Shown in pieces: positions 1 to 7,078 of a DNA stretch of 8,314 bases. Under the pieces are notes generated by a model. That model was not told the origin of the DNA. It ran no database searches and saw only the letters and a list, made by a program, of their open reading frames with translations. Position 1 is the stretch's first letter. Every line of letters begins with the position of its first letter. The stretch comes from an uncultured bacterium (GTDB lineage Bacteria; Planctomycetota; JAJSAM01; JAJVHW01). The position numbers and the translations under genes were made by a program. The DNA lies in contig CALKVK010000007.1 of the NCBI GenBank assembly GCA_937996235.1, positions 1 through 8,314 of the forward strand, written 5' to 3'.

Positions 1-245
1 GAAACGGCCGACTGTCCCGACCCTCAAAGCGGAAAGGTTTGGTGTGACACCACACCGACCGTCACCGGCCATCGCCGACGGAGTCCCTTTTCAAGGCGCC
101 GCAGCGGTCCGTTTTCTACTTGCTGACAGCAACTGGTGCTCTGTGAGTTGTGTGATGAGTCGAATGCGCGCCCCGCGGCGAACCTGCGAGCAGCGGAGCA
201 GCGCGTACGATGACCGGCGCTCGCGGTGACGCGCACGGAGGGCTC
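1..245. other. Non-coding leader upstream of the DGNHR gene
   Basis: I see no convincing gene here. Short open frames exist on both strands but show no recognisable motif. The segment contains a small perfect inverted repeat, GGTGTG-ACAC-CACACC, at 41-56, and a purine-rich GGAGGG at 237-242 just before the proposed ATG at 246. It presumably carries the promoter of the plus-strand gene pair, but I cannot point to convincing -35 and -10 boxes. Confidence 0.45.
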
Positions 246-872
246 ATGACAGCGTGGCCAATGAGGAGTTGGGAGCAGGTCCCGTTCGACGATGTCTGCA
301 CGGGGATTCTGGAGAGCGGAGGCATCGGCGGTCACGACACGCCGGTGTCCTCCACGCGACGCGTTCCTGGAACGGAGTCCGAGCGATACAGCGCACTCGT
401 CGAGCGCTCGTGGCTGTTCCTCCGCTTCCTCCCGCCGTGTGATTGGTATCGCGTCCGAATCGAGGCGCCCCGCGACCTGGGCGACTTGCGCGTGATCGCC
501 GAGGAGTCGTGGTTCTCCGACCCATCACGCGCCGACCGCGACCTGCGTTCGGTCACCGCCAGCCTCGCCCCCGGGTCGCAACACTACGCCCGCGTGGCGG
601 CGTGGGAGTCCGCCCTGGATCTGACCGCCCTTGATCGTCGAGTCACGCTCTTCGGGCGGAGCCGTGAGGGACCGTTCACCATCCTTGACGGGAACCATCG
701 TCTCCTCGCCCTCACCCGTCGAGTAGGTCGCGCCGGAGTCGAGCCAACTGGCTTCGACGCGTACGTCGGCCTGTCCTTCGGGAACTGTCGGTGGCACGGC
801 GACGTGGTTCGATGGGAGGAGCGACCACCGCGGCACGGAGAAGGACGCCGATACGTCCTTCGCGTTTGGTGA
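246..872 (+). CDS. Small protein with DGNHR motif (ParB/sulfiredoxin-fold-like), function unknown
   Basis: This is a 208-residue soluble protein with no signal peptide or membrane segment. The only recognisable signature is FTILDGNHRLLAL, with D148-G-N-H-R152. It resembles the GxxR nucleotide-binding motif of the ParB/sulfiredoxin fold, which includes ParB CTPases, sulfiredoxin and the free serine kinases. The residues before it could form the N-terminal part of that fold. The ATG at 246 was chosen because GGAGGG (237-242) lies just upstream, although the 3-nt spacing is short. An ATG at 210 (220 aa, with GGAG at 195-198) and one at 261 are alternatives. It ends 4 bp before the glycosyltransferase gene, so the two are probably co-transcribed. 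A kinase or NTP-binding role in the same pathway is inference from the motif; the substrate is unknown. Confidence 0.75.
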   Translation: MTAWPMRSWEQVPFDDVCTGILESGGIGGHDTPVSSTRRVPGTESERYSALVERSWLFLRFLPPCDWYRVRIEAPRDLGDLRVIAEESWFSDPSRADRDLRSVTASLAPGSQHYARVAAWESALDLTALDRRVTLFGRSREGPFTILDGNHRLLALTRRVGRAGVEPTGFDAYVGLSFGNCRWHGDVVRWEERPPRHGEGRRYVLRVW

Positions 873-876
873 CGAC

Positions 877-1839
877 GTGCTGTCCGTTGTTCTCATCGTC
901 CGTGACGAGGAACGTGCTCTAGGCGCCGCGCTGGCAAGCCTCGGAGATGTTCCGGAAATCGTCGTCTGCGACACCGGAAGCACGGACGGCACGATTGGGG
1001 TCGCGCGGGCCGCCGGTGCGCGGGTCTGCCGGTTCACGTGGTGCGACGACTTCGCGGAAGCGCGCACGTACGCCGAGACACAGGCGCGACACGATTGGAT
1101 TGTGCGGTTCGACGCAGATGAGCGGCTTCGTGCAGACGCACCGGGGGCGCAGCCGACGTGGCTGGCCTCCGAGGTCGCGGCCGCGGAGCAAGCGGGCGCG
1201 GATCGGGTCTTCGTTCGCCGTCGGTATCACGCGACAAATGTCCACTGGTTCCCACGCTGTCACCGCCGCTCGGCGTTCCGGTGGAAGTACCCAGTTCACG
1301 AACTCCTCGATCCGCTGCCGTCGCGTGCCGGCCGAGACGTGGCGGCGCACGGCGCGATTGTCGAGCACGAACGCGAGAGTCGCCCACGCCGCTACCGGGC
1401 GATTCTCGAACGGGCAGCGCTGCGGTCTCCGACCGAGCCGCACATCCTCTACTACCTGGGCGCGACGTGCTTCGAGGAGGGAGACCTCGCGTCTGCCGAA
1501 GACTGGCTGACGCGGTACCTTGCTGGTCCGCCCGGCTACCGCTACCACCGCAGCGAGGCGTTGATGATGCGCGGGCGCTGCCACGCAGCCCGTCTCGACG
1601 TGGCAGCCGCGTACGACGACTACGAGGCGGCCGCCGCGATCGGGCCGCGGGCGGAGCCGCTCTTGTTCGCCGCCCGACTTGCGCTGGCGCATGGCGATCG
1701 CGCGCAGTGCGCGGATTTCGCGCGGAGAGGACGCATGACTCCAATGCCCCCGGAGCGGCAGCCCTTCGGAGAGTGGGACCATCCGTATCTCCTCGATCGA
1801 GCGGCGTACGACCCCCGGACGTGGGACAGCCTGCTCTGA
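877..1839 (+). CDS. Family 2 glycosyltransferase with TPR-like C-terminal region
   Basis: This is a 320-residue cytoplasmic glycosyltransferase, predicted to move a sugar from a nucleotide-sugar donor to an acceptor that cannot be named. The GT-A fold signature is clear: the start LSVVLIVRDEE, then IVVCDTGSTDGT (residues 28-39), and the metal-binding DxD motif in RFDADE (D79-A-D81). The PVHELL segment (139-144) matches the VHE motif common in this GT2 subgroup. From about residue 186 to 290 the chain is helical and alanine-rich, with TPR-like pairs (for example YYLGATCFEEGDLASAEDWL), as in GT2 enzymes of the SunS-like type that carry TPRs. The start is GTG at 877. It has only a weak GGTGA before it and probably relies on coupling to the gene ending at 872. 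It is convergent with the minus-strand operon, 55 bp away. The family call is strong; the acceptor is unknown. Confidence 0.9.
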   Translation: MLSVVLIVRDEERALGAALASLGDVPEIVVCDTGSTDGTIGVARAAGARVCRFTWCDDFAEARTYAETQARHDWIVRFDADERLRADAPGAQPTWLASEVAAAEQAGADRVFVRRRYHATNVHWFPRCHRRSAFRWKYPVHELLDPLPSRAGRDVAAHGAIVEHERESRPRRYRAILERAALRSPTEPHILYYLGATCFEEGDLASAEDWLTRYLAGPPGYRYHRSEALMMRGRCHAARLDVAAAYDDYEAAAAIGPRAEPLLFAARLALAHGDRAQCADFARRGRMTPMPPERQPFGEWDHPYLLDRAAYDPRTWDSLL

Positions 1840-1894
1840 TCGCCACTCTCCGCTCGATGTGTTGGTGGCCGGATCGCGTGATCGCGACGCGGCG

Positions 1895-3325
1895 TCATTC
1901 CGACGGTCCGGGCTGGAGCAGCCGCGTACGCAGGCGCGCGATGTCAGCCTCGACGAACCCCGCATCGGCGAGGTGCTTCACCACACCCTCACCGTCCTGC
2001 AGCAGCTTCAGGAACTCGCGGATGGCGAGTTCCTTCGTGTCCTGACCGCTTCGGAGGAAGTCGTCGACGATGAGGTCGCGATCGAGATCGAGGAGCAGCG
2101 CGATCGTCGCGCAGAACCACCCGGTGCGGTCCTTCCCGGCGTAGCAGTGAACGACGACGGCGCCATCGCAAGGATCAGCGATCACGCGGAGTGCGTTCGC
2201 GACGTTGCCGATGTAGGCGAGGAAGTTCCGGTAGTAGCCCTCGCCGACGGATCTCCCGCTGGGGATGCCTCCCCCGCGTGGCTTCGCAGACAGCGGGAGC
2301 GCCCGCACATCGAGTATTTGCGCCCACTCGGACGAGTATGGGTGCTTCGCGTTTGCTTCCTCGAAGTCGCGGAAGTCGAGGACCCTGCGCACGTTCTTCG
2401 CGGCCACCCAGGAATCGAACTGCGCGGTCCCGGTCCACCGGCTTAGCGTCGAGCCCCGGATGAGAACGCCCCTCTTGACCCGTCCATCGAAAGCGTCGGC
2501 GAAGTCCCGCACGTTGAAGAAGAGGTCGCGCTCAAGGACCGAGTCCAGGAACCGACGAAGGGAGCCAACGTCGCGGCGGAGGGAGAACCGGCGAGACGCC
2601 TCTTCGACGGTCCCCAGAAACTCCTCGGCGAGTCGCCGCTTGAGCGGGGCCGCGTCAGGTAGATACAGCACACCGTGAAGCGCCCGGAAGCGCTCCTGCT
2701 CTGCAAGAGTCAGCCGTTCCGACAGAAGCATGCGAGGCAGGAAGAGGTAGACGTCACCGCCGCGAGCGAGTTCCACTAGTCGCGCGAGCCGGTGCAGAGC
2801 GAGGTTGTACTCGAAGTAGAAGCGGTAGCCGTCGCTGCGGCGATGCGCGTTCGACGCCGCATCGAACGCGATCAGGAACTTCTCGATCTCCTCGTCGACG
2901 AGGGGGCCGGGGTCGCGATGGAGTTTCGCTGCGGCCGCCTCGGCGAGCGGCGCAATGCACCCGTCCTTGTCGAGCACGACGACGAACCTCGGGGCCGGGA
3001 CGTCCGCGGTCGTCGCCATGGGCATGAGACCGTCCGGCGAGCCAGCCAGGCGGAGATCGATCTTGATCAGCGCGTCGTCGACCCATACGGCCGCCTCCCC
3101 GCGGGACGCGATGACCGCGACTTCGCGGACGCGCGCACCAAGGAACTGCCGCAAGGACGCGAGCACTTCGGAAACCGCGCCCCGATGGACGACCGCCGCA
3201 TCGACGTCCGAGTATGGGCTCGACCGCTCGAGCGCCAGAGTCCCGTACCAGAGCAGCGCTCGAACGGCGTCCTCGCCTTGCGCCCAGCGTCGCACGTCAT
3301 CCGCGAGTTGGGTCAGATGCCGCAC
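1895..3325 (-). CDS. Nucleotidyltransferase-tyrosine/dual-specificity phosphatase fusion protein
   Basis: This is a 476-residue two-enzyme protein. Residues 1-95 look like a minimal nucleotidyltransferase: WYGTLALERSSPYSDVDAAV holds the G28-T29 and D40-x-D42 signature, and D90 in LIKIDLRL is the likely third carboxylate. Residues 95-260 are mostly helical with many aromatic residues. Residues 270-450 form a Y_phosphatase3-type domain: an RGVLIRGSTLSRWT segment (285-298), VLDFRDFEEA (315-324), and the CX5R phosphate loop HCYAGKDRTG (C394 to R400), close to the PtpB loop. All expected catalytic residues are present, so both halves look active. The GTG at 3325 is the start because AAAGGAGG sits 8 nt upstream (3341-3334). 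A longer open frame to 3652 only overlaps the upstream gene. It overlaps that gene by 13 bp and is the last gene of the operon. Its substrates are unknown: the transferase could nucleotidylate a protein or small molecule, and the phosphatase could act on protein, lipid or sugar phosphates. Confidence 0.88.
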   Translation of the reverse strand: MRHLTQLADDVRRWAQGEDAVRALLWYGTLALERSSPYSDVDAAVVHRGAVSEVLASLRQFLGARVREVAVIASRGEAAVWVDDALIKIDLRLAGSPDGLMPMATTADVPAPRFVVVLDKDGCIAPLAEAAAAKLHRDPGPLVDEEIEKFLIAFDAASNAHRRSDGYRFYFEYNLALHRLARLVELARGGDVYLFLPRMLLSERLTLAEQERFRALHGVLYLPDAAPLKRRLAEEFLGTVEEASRRFSLRRDVGSLRRFLDSVLERDLFFNVRDFADAFDGRVKRGVLIRGSTLSRWTGTAQFDSWVAAKNVRRVLDFRDFEEANAKHPYSSEWAQILDVRALPLSAKPRGGGIPSGRSVGEGYYRNFLAYIGNVANALRVIADPCDGAVVVHCYAGKDRTGWFCATIALLLDLDRDLIVDDFLRSGQDTKELAIREFLKLLQDGEGVVKHLADAGFVEADIARLRTRLLQPGPSE

Positions 3326-4593
3326 GTGGGCGCCCTCCTTTCCCAGGCGTCGATCATGCCTTCGGCCTCCGCGCCCACCTCGTCGGGCGCTCGTGTTCCG
3401 TCGAGTTCTCCGATCACGTCCTTGTGCCAGACGCCGCCGGGTGACATCGCGCGAGCGAGGGGTTGCTCCAGATCCGAAACAGTCTCGACGGCGGTCGATC
3501 CGAAGTCGGGGTAGGGAGGCGACGTTGAACGCTGCGCCAAGCGGGATCGACACACGTCGACCGGCGTGCGAAGCCACAGGACTCCGACTCGATCGCCCGA
3601 GTCCCGGAGCGCGAGGCGCAACAGCGGGATCTGCGGTCCGACGCCCGTGCATTCGAGGAAACTAGGACCAGGGGAACCCGCAGTCGCGACGAATGCGGCC
3701 CACGCACGCAGTTCGCCGACGGGGCTGCCATCACCGTGCGCACGGCGGCAGTCGTCGATCGAAGCGGCACTCCAGGCTCTTCGCGGCGCCAGCGCCGCGA
3801 TGAGGGAACTCTTGCCGGAGCCGATGTTCCCAAGCACGAGGACCTTCAGCCGCGGCTCGGACGCGGCCGCACGCCGACGGACGTCGACGACCTCGTGACA
3901 GGTATGTCCGTGTTCGTCGATCAACGCACACGCGCCGGCGTTCGTCCAAGCCAGAGCGGCGCCGTTGTAGAAGGGCTCCACGTCGAGGAACCTGCGCGCG
4001 TACGCCGGACGTCCGTCGCGATCGACGTGGAACCAGCCGTTCGCGTCGCGCGCCCGCGCGTAACCCTTGTGGTAGACGTCGAGGTCGAGGAACCGGCTCG
4101 TGTGGAGATCGCGTCCGCTCGGATCGATGTGTCCGCAGAGACCGTCATCTCGACGGCGCACAACGGCGGCGCCGTCGCGGAAGTCGCCGGCGTAGAGATG
4201 GCGTGCGGCGTAGGCCTCAGCGCCGACTCGCGAGATGTGAAAGTAGCCGCAGCTGGAATCTCGGACGACGCAGCGGTGCTCCTGGAAGTTCCCGCACCAC
4301 GCATACCGCGCCGCGTACACCGGTGAGCCATCAGGAAGAATGTGGAACCAGCCCGAGGCTCCCTCGACCGCAGCGCGGTCCTCGTAGAAGCCGAACGTCC
4401 GCAAGTGACGTGGCGCGTAGGCCGGTCGCCCGTCGATGTCGATGTGCCATGCGCCGTCGTCTCCTCGGACCGGGGCGAGGCCCGGAGCGTGGAACTTCAG
4501 GACCGATAGGAATCGGACGTCGTAGACCGGCCTTCCGTCCACCAGGTGGTGAGTGCCGTCGGGCGCGACCGTGGCGCGGCGCCAGTCGCTCAT
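3313..4593 (-). CDS. WG-like repeat protein fused to a P-loop kinase-like domain
   Basis: This is a 426-residue protein with two parts. Residues 16-241 contain about six and a half repeats of 34-35 residues with the pattern W/F-H-I-D-x-x-G-R-P-x-Y-x-x-R-F/H-L-x-x-x-x-F-Y-x-G-x-A. They resemble WG-type repeats, which usually form ligand- or protein-binding scaffolds. Residues 250-426 are a P-loop NTPase: VLVLGNIGSGKSSL with G255-x4-G260-K261-S262, FLECTG as a possible Walker B-like strand, and VLWLRTPVDVCRSRLAQR, which resembles the LID arginines of small-molecule or nucleotide kinases (AAA_33 or shikimate kinase-like). A kinase is more likely than a transport or AAA+ ATPase, but the substrate is unknown. 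ATG 4593 overlaps the stop of the upstream gene as ATGA, so translation is probably coupled. An ATG at 4620 would add nine residues inside the upstream gene and is less likely. Confidence 0.85.
   Translation of the reverse strand: MSDWRRATVAPDGTHHLVDGRPVYDVRFLSVLKFHAPGLAPVRGDDGAWHIDIDGRPAYAPRHLRTFGFYEDRAAVEGASGWFHILPDGSPVYAARYAWCGNFQEHRCVVRDSSCGYFHISRVGAEAYAARHLYAGDFRDGAAVVRRRDDGLCGHIDPSGRDLHTSRFLDLDVYHKGYARARDANGWFHVDRDGRPAYARRFLDVEPFYNGAALAWTNAGACALIDEHGHTCHEVVDVRRRAAASEPRLKVLVLGNIGSGKSSLIAALAPRRAWSAASIDDCRRAHGDGSPVGELRAWAAFVATAGSPGPSFLECTGVGPQIPLLRLALRDSGDRVGVLWLRTPVDVCRSRLAQRSTSPPYPDFGSTAVETVSDLEQPLARAMSPGGVWHKDVIGELDGTRAPDEVGAEAEGMIDAWERRAPTCGI
3334..3341 (-). promoter_or_regulatory. Strong Shine-Dalgarno sequence for the nucleotidyltransferase-phosphatase gene
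   Basis: The minus strand reads AAAGGAGG followed by 8 nt and GTG, an almost perfect ribosome binding site. It decides the start of the downstream gene. It lies inside the last codons of the upstream gene, where it encodes Arg-Arg with AGG-AGG. Those codons are usually rare in GC-rich genomes, which suggests the sequence is kept for ribosome binding. Confidence 0.85.
3871..4548 (-). repeat. Tandem 34-35-residue WG-like protein repeats
   Basis: The coding sequence holds six full units and one partial unit. Recognisable unit starts are HLVDGRPVYDVRF, HIDIDGRPAYAPRH, HILPDGSPVYAARY, HISRVGAEAYAARH, HIDPSGRDLHTSRF, HVDRDGRPAYARRF, and the degenerate LIDEHGHTCHEV. The units have diverged at DNA level, so this is an old protein repeat rather than a recent DNA duplication. 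The last unit has lost the aromatic and arginine positions and probably caps the array before the P-loop domain. Confidence 0.85.
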
Positions 4594-6935
4594 CGACTCA
4601 CCGGTTTGCGCATGTTGCATCCACGGCAGAGTTCGCGGCTCGCGTAGCCGCGGACGAGTTGCCGATACGCCGGGCCGCTCCAGATTTCGGTCAGCGTCGC
4701 CTCGTTCAAGTTGCCGAACTCGCCGAGCGTGCGTCGCTTCTCATCGGGCGCGCAGCACGGGTCGAAACGGCCCGCGGCGCTGATCCACGCTTCGCGGCCG
4801 AGGAACGGGCAGGCCCCGCCTGGAGCGATGTCGGCGGCGGCGTCCGGGCCGAGGGGGAAGATGTTCTCCAGGAGGACCTGACGGCCGTCGGGAAGCGGGA
4901 ATTCGGCCGCCGCCGCCTTCGCTGCGCTCACGGCGGCGTTCCACTTCGCTACGGCATCCGCGCTTCGCCGCACGGCGAGCCCCTCGATCTCCCGGAAGTG
5001 TGCCCAGAGGTGGTGTCCCTTCACGCGGTCGACCCCGAGCTGGGCGGCGAGGCGCACGATGTCAGCAAGCTCGTCGACGTTCATCGCGAGAAACGTCAGT
5101 TGGAACGTCACTCGGCAGCGATTGCCCCCGGCGGTTGCATGCGCGTCGCGAACTTCGATGAAGGTGCGGACGTTGGCGAGGGCCTCGTCCCACCGCACGC
5201 CGAGCATGACAGCTTCGTGTGTTTCCTTGGTCGCACCGTTCCACGAGATCTTCACGTCGGACGCGAGCGGGACGATGCGCTCGGCCCATGCGCGGGCGCC
5301 TAGACGCGGAAACGTGCCGTTCGTCGTGAGGTTGAGCTTGACGGAGTACTCGCGGCACAGGGCCAGGATCTCTTCGAACTCCGCGAAGAGCAACGGCTCG
5401 CCCATCGTGGACGGAATGAGCTCGCGCAGCCCCGTTCGCGCAGCCTCCGCAACGACCTTCCGCACGAGTTCGATCGGCATGCGGCGCGGCGGCTGCCCCG
5501 CTGCTCTTCGCGCCATCTGCCGCCTGCTGTGCGGACTGTGCTCCTCGCACATGATGCAGTGGAGATTGCAGTCGTCAGGGTTCGTGTCGAGCGTGATGCG
5601 CCACGGACCCGGCAACGGCTCGACGCGCGAGGTGCGACGGCGCTCGATCACCTCGCAGTAGATCGACTCGATCGCCGCGCTGTGCTCTGCGAGCTCGGGA
5701 ACCCGTCCCTCTGGATCTCGGAGGTAGCCGCACTCCCCAAGGCGCCGCGCCAGCGCCGGATCGTCGGCGAGTCGTTGCATCTGACGTGCGAGGTCGGCCG
5801 CGTCGCGGTGTCGGAACAACAGACCGTTGACCTCGTGCTGCACGAGTTCCGCCATTCCCCCGACGTCTCCGGTGATCACGGGAACCCGAGCACCTTGTGC
5901 CTCGTGGATGACGAGCGGGGAATTCTCCACCCAGATGGACGGGACGACGATGGCGTCCACATGATCGAACACTTCGCGGACGATGTCGCGGTTCTGGTAC
6001 TCGGGCAACCACTCCACACGGTCCGCGGCCCCGTTGGGGAGGGATCGGCCATACGACTGCAGCGCGGCGGTCTCGGGACTGCGCGGCCGGCCGTGGATCC
6101 GCAGGCGCACGGGGCCCTGCACCCGCCCAAATGCCTCGAGTAGCACCTGGATGCCCTTCGCCGGCGTGTGCGTCCCGATGTACCCGAATGTGAACGGCTC
6201 CGCGGGAGTGCGTCGCCGTCCGGCCAGGAGTTGGCGATCGAAGCCGTAGTCGATGAAGCGGAGCTTGGCCAGAGGCAGCCCGAACTCGCGGTGGAATCGG
6301 TCCACCATCACCTGAGACGGGGCGACGAAGAGATCGATCAGCTCGCAGATCTCACGTACGTGCGCCATGCGGCGCGTGACCCAGTCGGTCCACTCGGCCA
6401 GGTCTCTGGCCTCTTCGAGGGGAGCGCCGGAGAAGTAACGGCTATAGCAGCGACGCGCGCACTTCTCGTTCTCCTGGCCGTCGCAGACCGTCCACATCTC
6501 GCCCGGAGTCTCCGGGGCGAGTTGCATGAATTGGCCGCGAGGACACATCAGCCAGTAGTCGTGGAGAGTGAGCACGACGGGCAGCCCACGGCGTGCGGCC
6601 TCCCCAACGAGAGACGTGGACAGGTGATTCAGGTGTCCGACGTGGATCACCTCGGCCTGAGTCCGGTCGATCACCTCGCCGAAGTGCCGATCAACGGCCT
6701 CGTGCCGGTAGCGGTCGCGGGATCCAGGCATGTTCACAACATGCAGCGCGACTCGAGGCTCAGCGGGATCCTGCTCCTGGCGCAGTGCGTACGCCGGAGC
6801 AAACGGATTCTCCTCGCGCGTGAAGACATGCACCTCGTGCCTGTTGGCGAGTGCGTGGCAGAGAGACTGCGTGTAGACCTCGGACCCGGCGTTGAAGCGC
6901 ATCGGGTATCCGTGGATGACGTGGAGTATTCGCAT
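4590..6935 (-). CDS. GT4 glycosyltransferase-radical SAM/SPASM fusion enzyme
   Basis: This is a 781-residue bifunctional protein. Residues 1-430 are a GT-B fold family 4 glycosyltransferase: MRILHVIHGYPMRFNAGSEV at the start, the HDYWLMCPRGQF segment, FGYIGTHTPAKG (250-261) opening the donor domain, and the E-x7-E signature in VENSPLVIHEAQG (E337 to E345). Four cysteines (131, 151, 159, 163) sit in an insertion and may bind a metal. Residues 446-700 are a radical SAM domain: CNLHCIMC gives C456-x3-C460-x2-C463 for the 4Fe-4S cluster, and STMGEP (509-514) resembles the SAM-binding GGE motif. The C-terminus has SPASM-like cysteines (C709, C727, C728, C770, C773) around WISAAGRFDPCC. It is first in the operon and overlaps the next gene by 4 bp. 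ATG 6935 was chosen because the GT fold begins there; an in-frame start at 7022 would add 29 poorly GT-like residues. The substrate is unknown; a glycan or glycosylated peptide is inference. Confidence 0.92.
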   Translation of the reverse strand: MRILHVIHGYPMRFNAGSEVYTQSLCHALANRHEVHVFTREENPFAPAYALRQEQDPAEPRVALHVVNMPGSRDRYRHEAVDRHFGEVIDRTQAEVIHVGHLNHLSTSLVGEAARRGLPVVLTLHDYWLMCPRGQFMQLAPETPGEMWTVCDGQENEKCARRCYSRYFSGAPLEEARDLAEWTDWVTRRMAHVREICELIDLFVAPSQVMVDRFHREFGLPLAKLRFIDYGFDRQLLAGRRRTPAEPFTFGYIGTHTPAKGIQVLLEAFGRVQGPVRLRIHGRPRSPETAALQSYGRSLPNGAADRVEWLPEYQNRDIVREVFDHVDAIVVPSIWVENSPLVIHEAQGARVPVITGDVGGMAELVQHEVNGLLFRHRDAADLARQMQRLADDPALARRLGECGYLRDPEGRVPELAEHSAAIESIYCEVIERRRTSRVEPLPGPWRITLDTNPDDCNLHCIMCEEHSPHSRRQMARRAAGQPPRRMPIELVRKVVAEAARTGLRELIPSTMGEPLLFAEFEEILALCREYSVKLNLTTNGTFPRLGARAWAERIVPLASDVKISWNGATKETHEAVMLGVRWDEALANVRTFIEVRDAHATAGGNRCRVTFQLTFLAMNVDELADIVRLAAQLGVDRVKGHHLWAHFREIEGLAVRRSADAVAKWNAAVSAAKAAAAEFPLPDGRQVLLENIFPLGPDAAADIAPGGACPFLGREAWISAAGRFDPCCAPDEKRRTLGEFGNLNEATLTEIWSGPAYRQLVRGYASRELCRGCNMRKPVSR

Positions 6936-7010
6936 GCTGCTCGTCGGGCGTTCGGCCGCAGGCGCTACACGCTCAAGTGCGATTCGGAGCAAAGCGCAGA
7001 GAACTCGTCG

Positions 7011-7033
7011 CGTGCGCGACAATGTCGCGCACG
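7011..7033. promoter_or_regulatory. Perfect 23-bp palindrome, candidate operator
   Basis: Two perfect 11-bp arms, CGTGCGCGACA and TGTCGCGCACG, flank a single central A. It lies 76-98 bp upstream of the start of the glycosyltransferase-radical SAM gene and overlaps a candidate -10 region. There is no T-tract on either strand, so an operator for a dimeric regulator is more likely than a terminator. No regulator gene is visible in the window. Confidence 0.6.
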
Positions 7034-7045
7034 ATCGACAGTCAA
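7019..7045 (-). promoter_or_regulatory. Candidate promoter of the three-gene minus-strand operon
   Basis: The minus strand has TTGACT (7045-7040), five of six matches to the sigma-70-type -35 consensus. Fifteen bases later comes CATTGT (7024-7019), a weak -10 with three of six matches. The spacing is short and the -10 poor, so this may be a regulated promoter or one for another sigma factor. The palindrome covers the putative -10. Confidence 0.35.
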
Positions 7046-7048
7046 CAA

Positions 7049-7078
7049 AGGCGGATCAGTTCGGCAGGCGTTCCGCCT
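7049..7078 (-). terminator. Possible weak terminator after the HNH gene
   Basis: On the minus strand a 7-bp stem, AGGCGGA with TCCGCCT, encloses a 16-nt loop and is followed by TTTGTT. It lies about 170 bp beyond the HNH stop codon and just before the TTGACT box. The long loop and interrupted T-run make it weak. Confidence 0.3.

Noticed and set aside
41..56. Inverted repeat GGTGTG-ACAC-CACACC
   Set aside because: The arms are only 6 bp and there is no promoter box or T-tract to give it a role.
1874..1887. TCGCG-TGAT-CGCGA hairpin in the convergent gap as a terminator
   Set aside because: A 5-bp stem without a T-run in GC-rich DNA is expected by chance and is too weak to call.
919..1965. Long minus-strand frame (348 codons) opposite the GT2 gene
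   Set aside because: It is the antisense shadow of a well supported glycosyltransferase, with an Arg/Pro-rich composition and no motif.
3326..3652. N-terminal extension of the nucleotidyltransferase-phosphatase frame (109 codons)
   Set aside because: It is Arg-rich, low in motif content and overlaps the kinase domain of the upstream gene. The strong ribosome binding site at 3341-3334 places the start at 3325.
4203..5303. Long plus-strand frame (366 codons)
   Set aside because: It is antisense to the repeat protein and the radical SAM domain, both supported by catalytic motifs. Its own translation is shadow-like.
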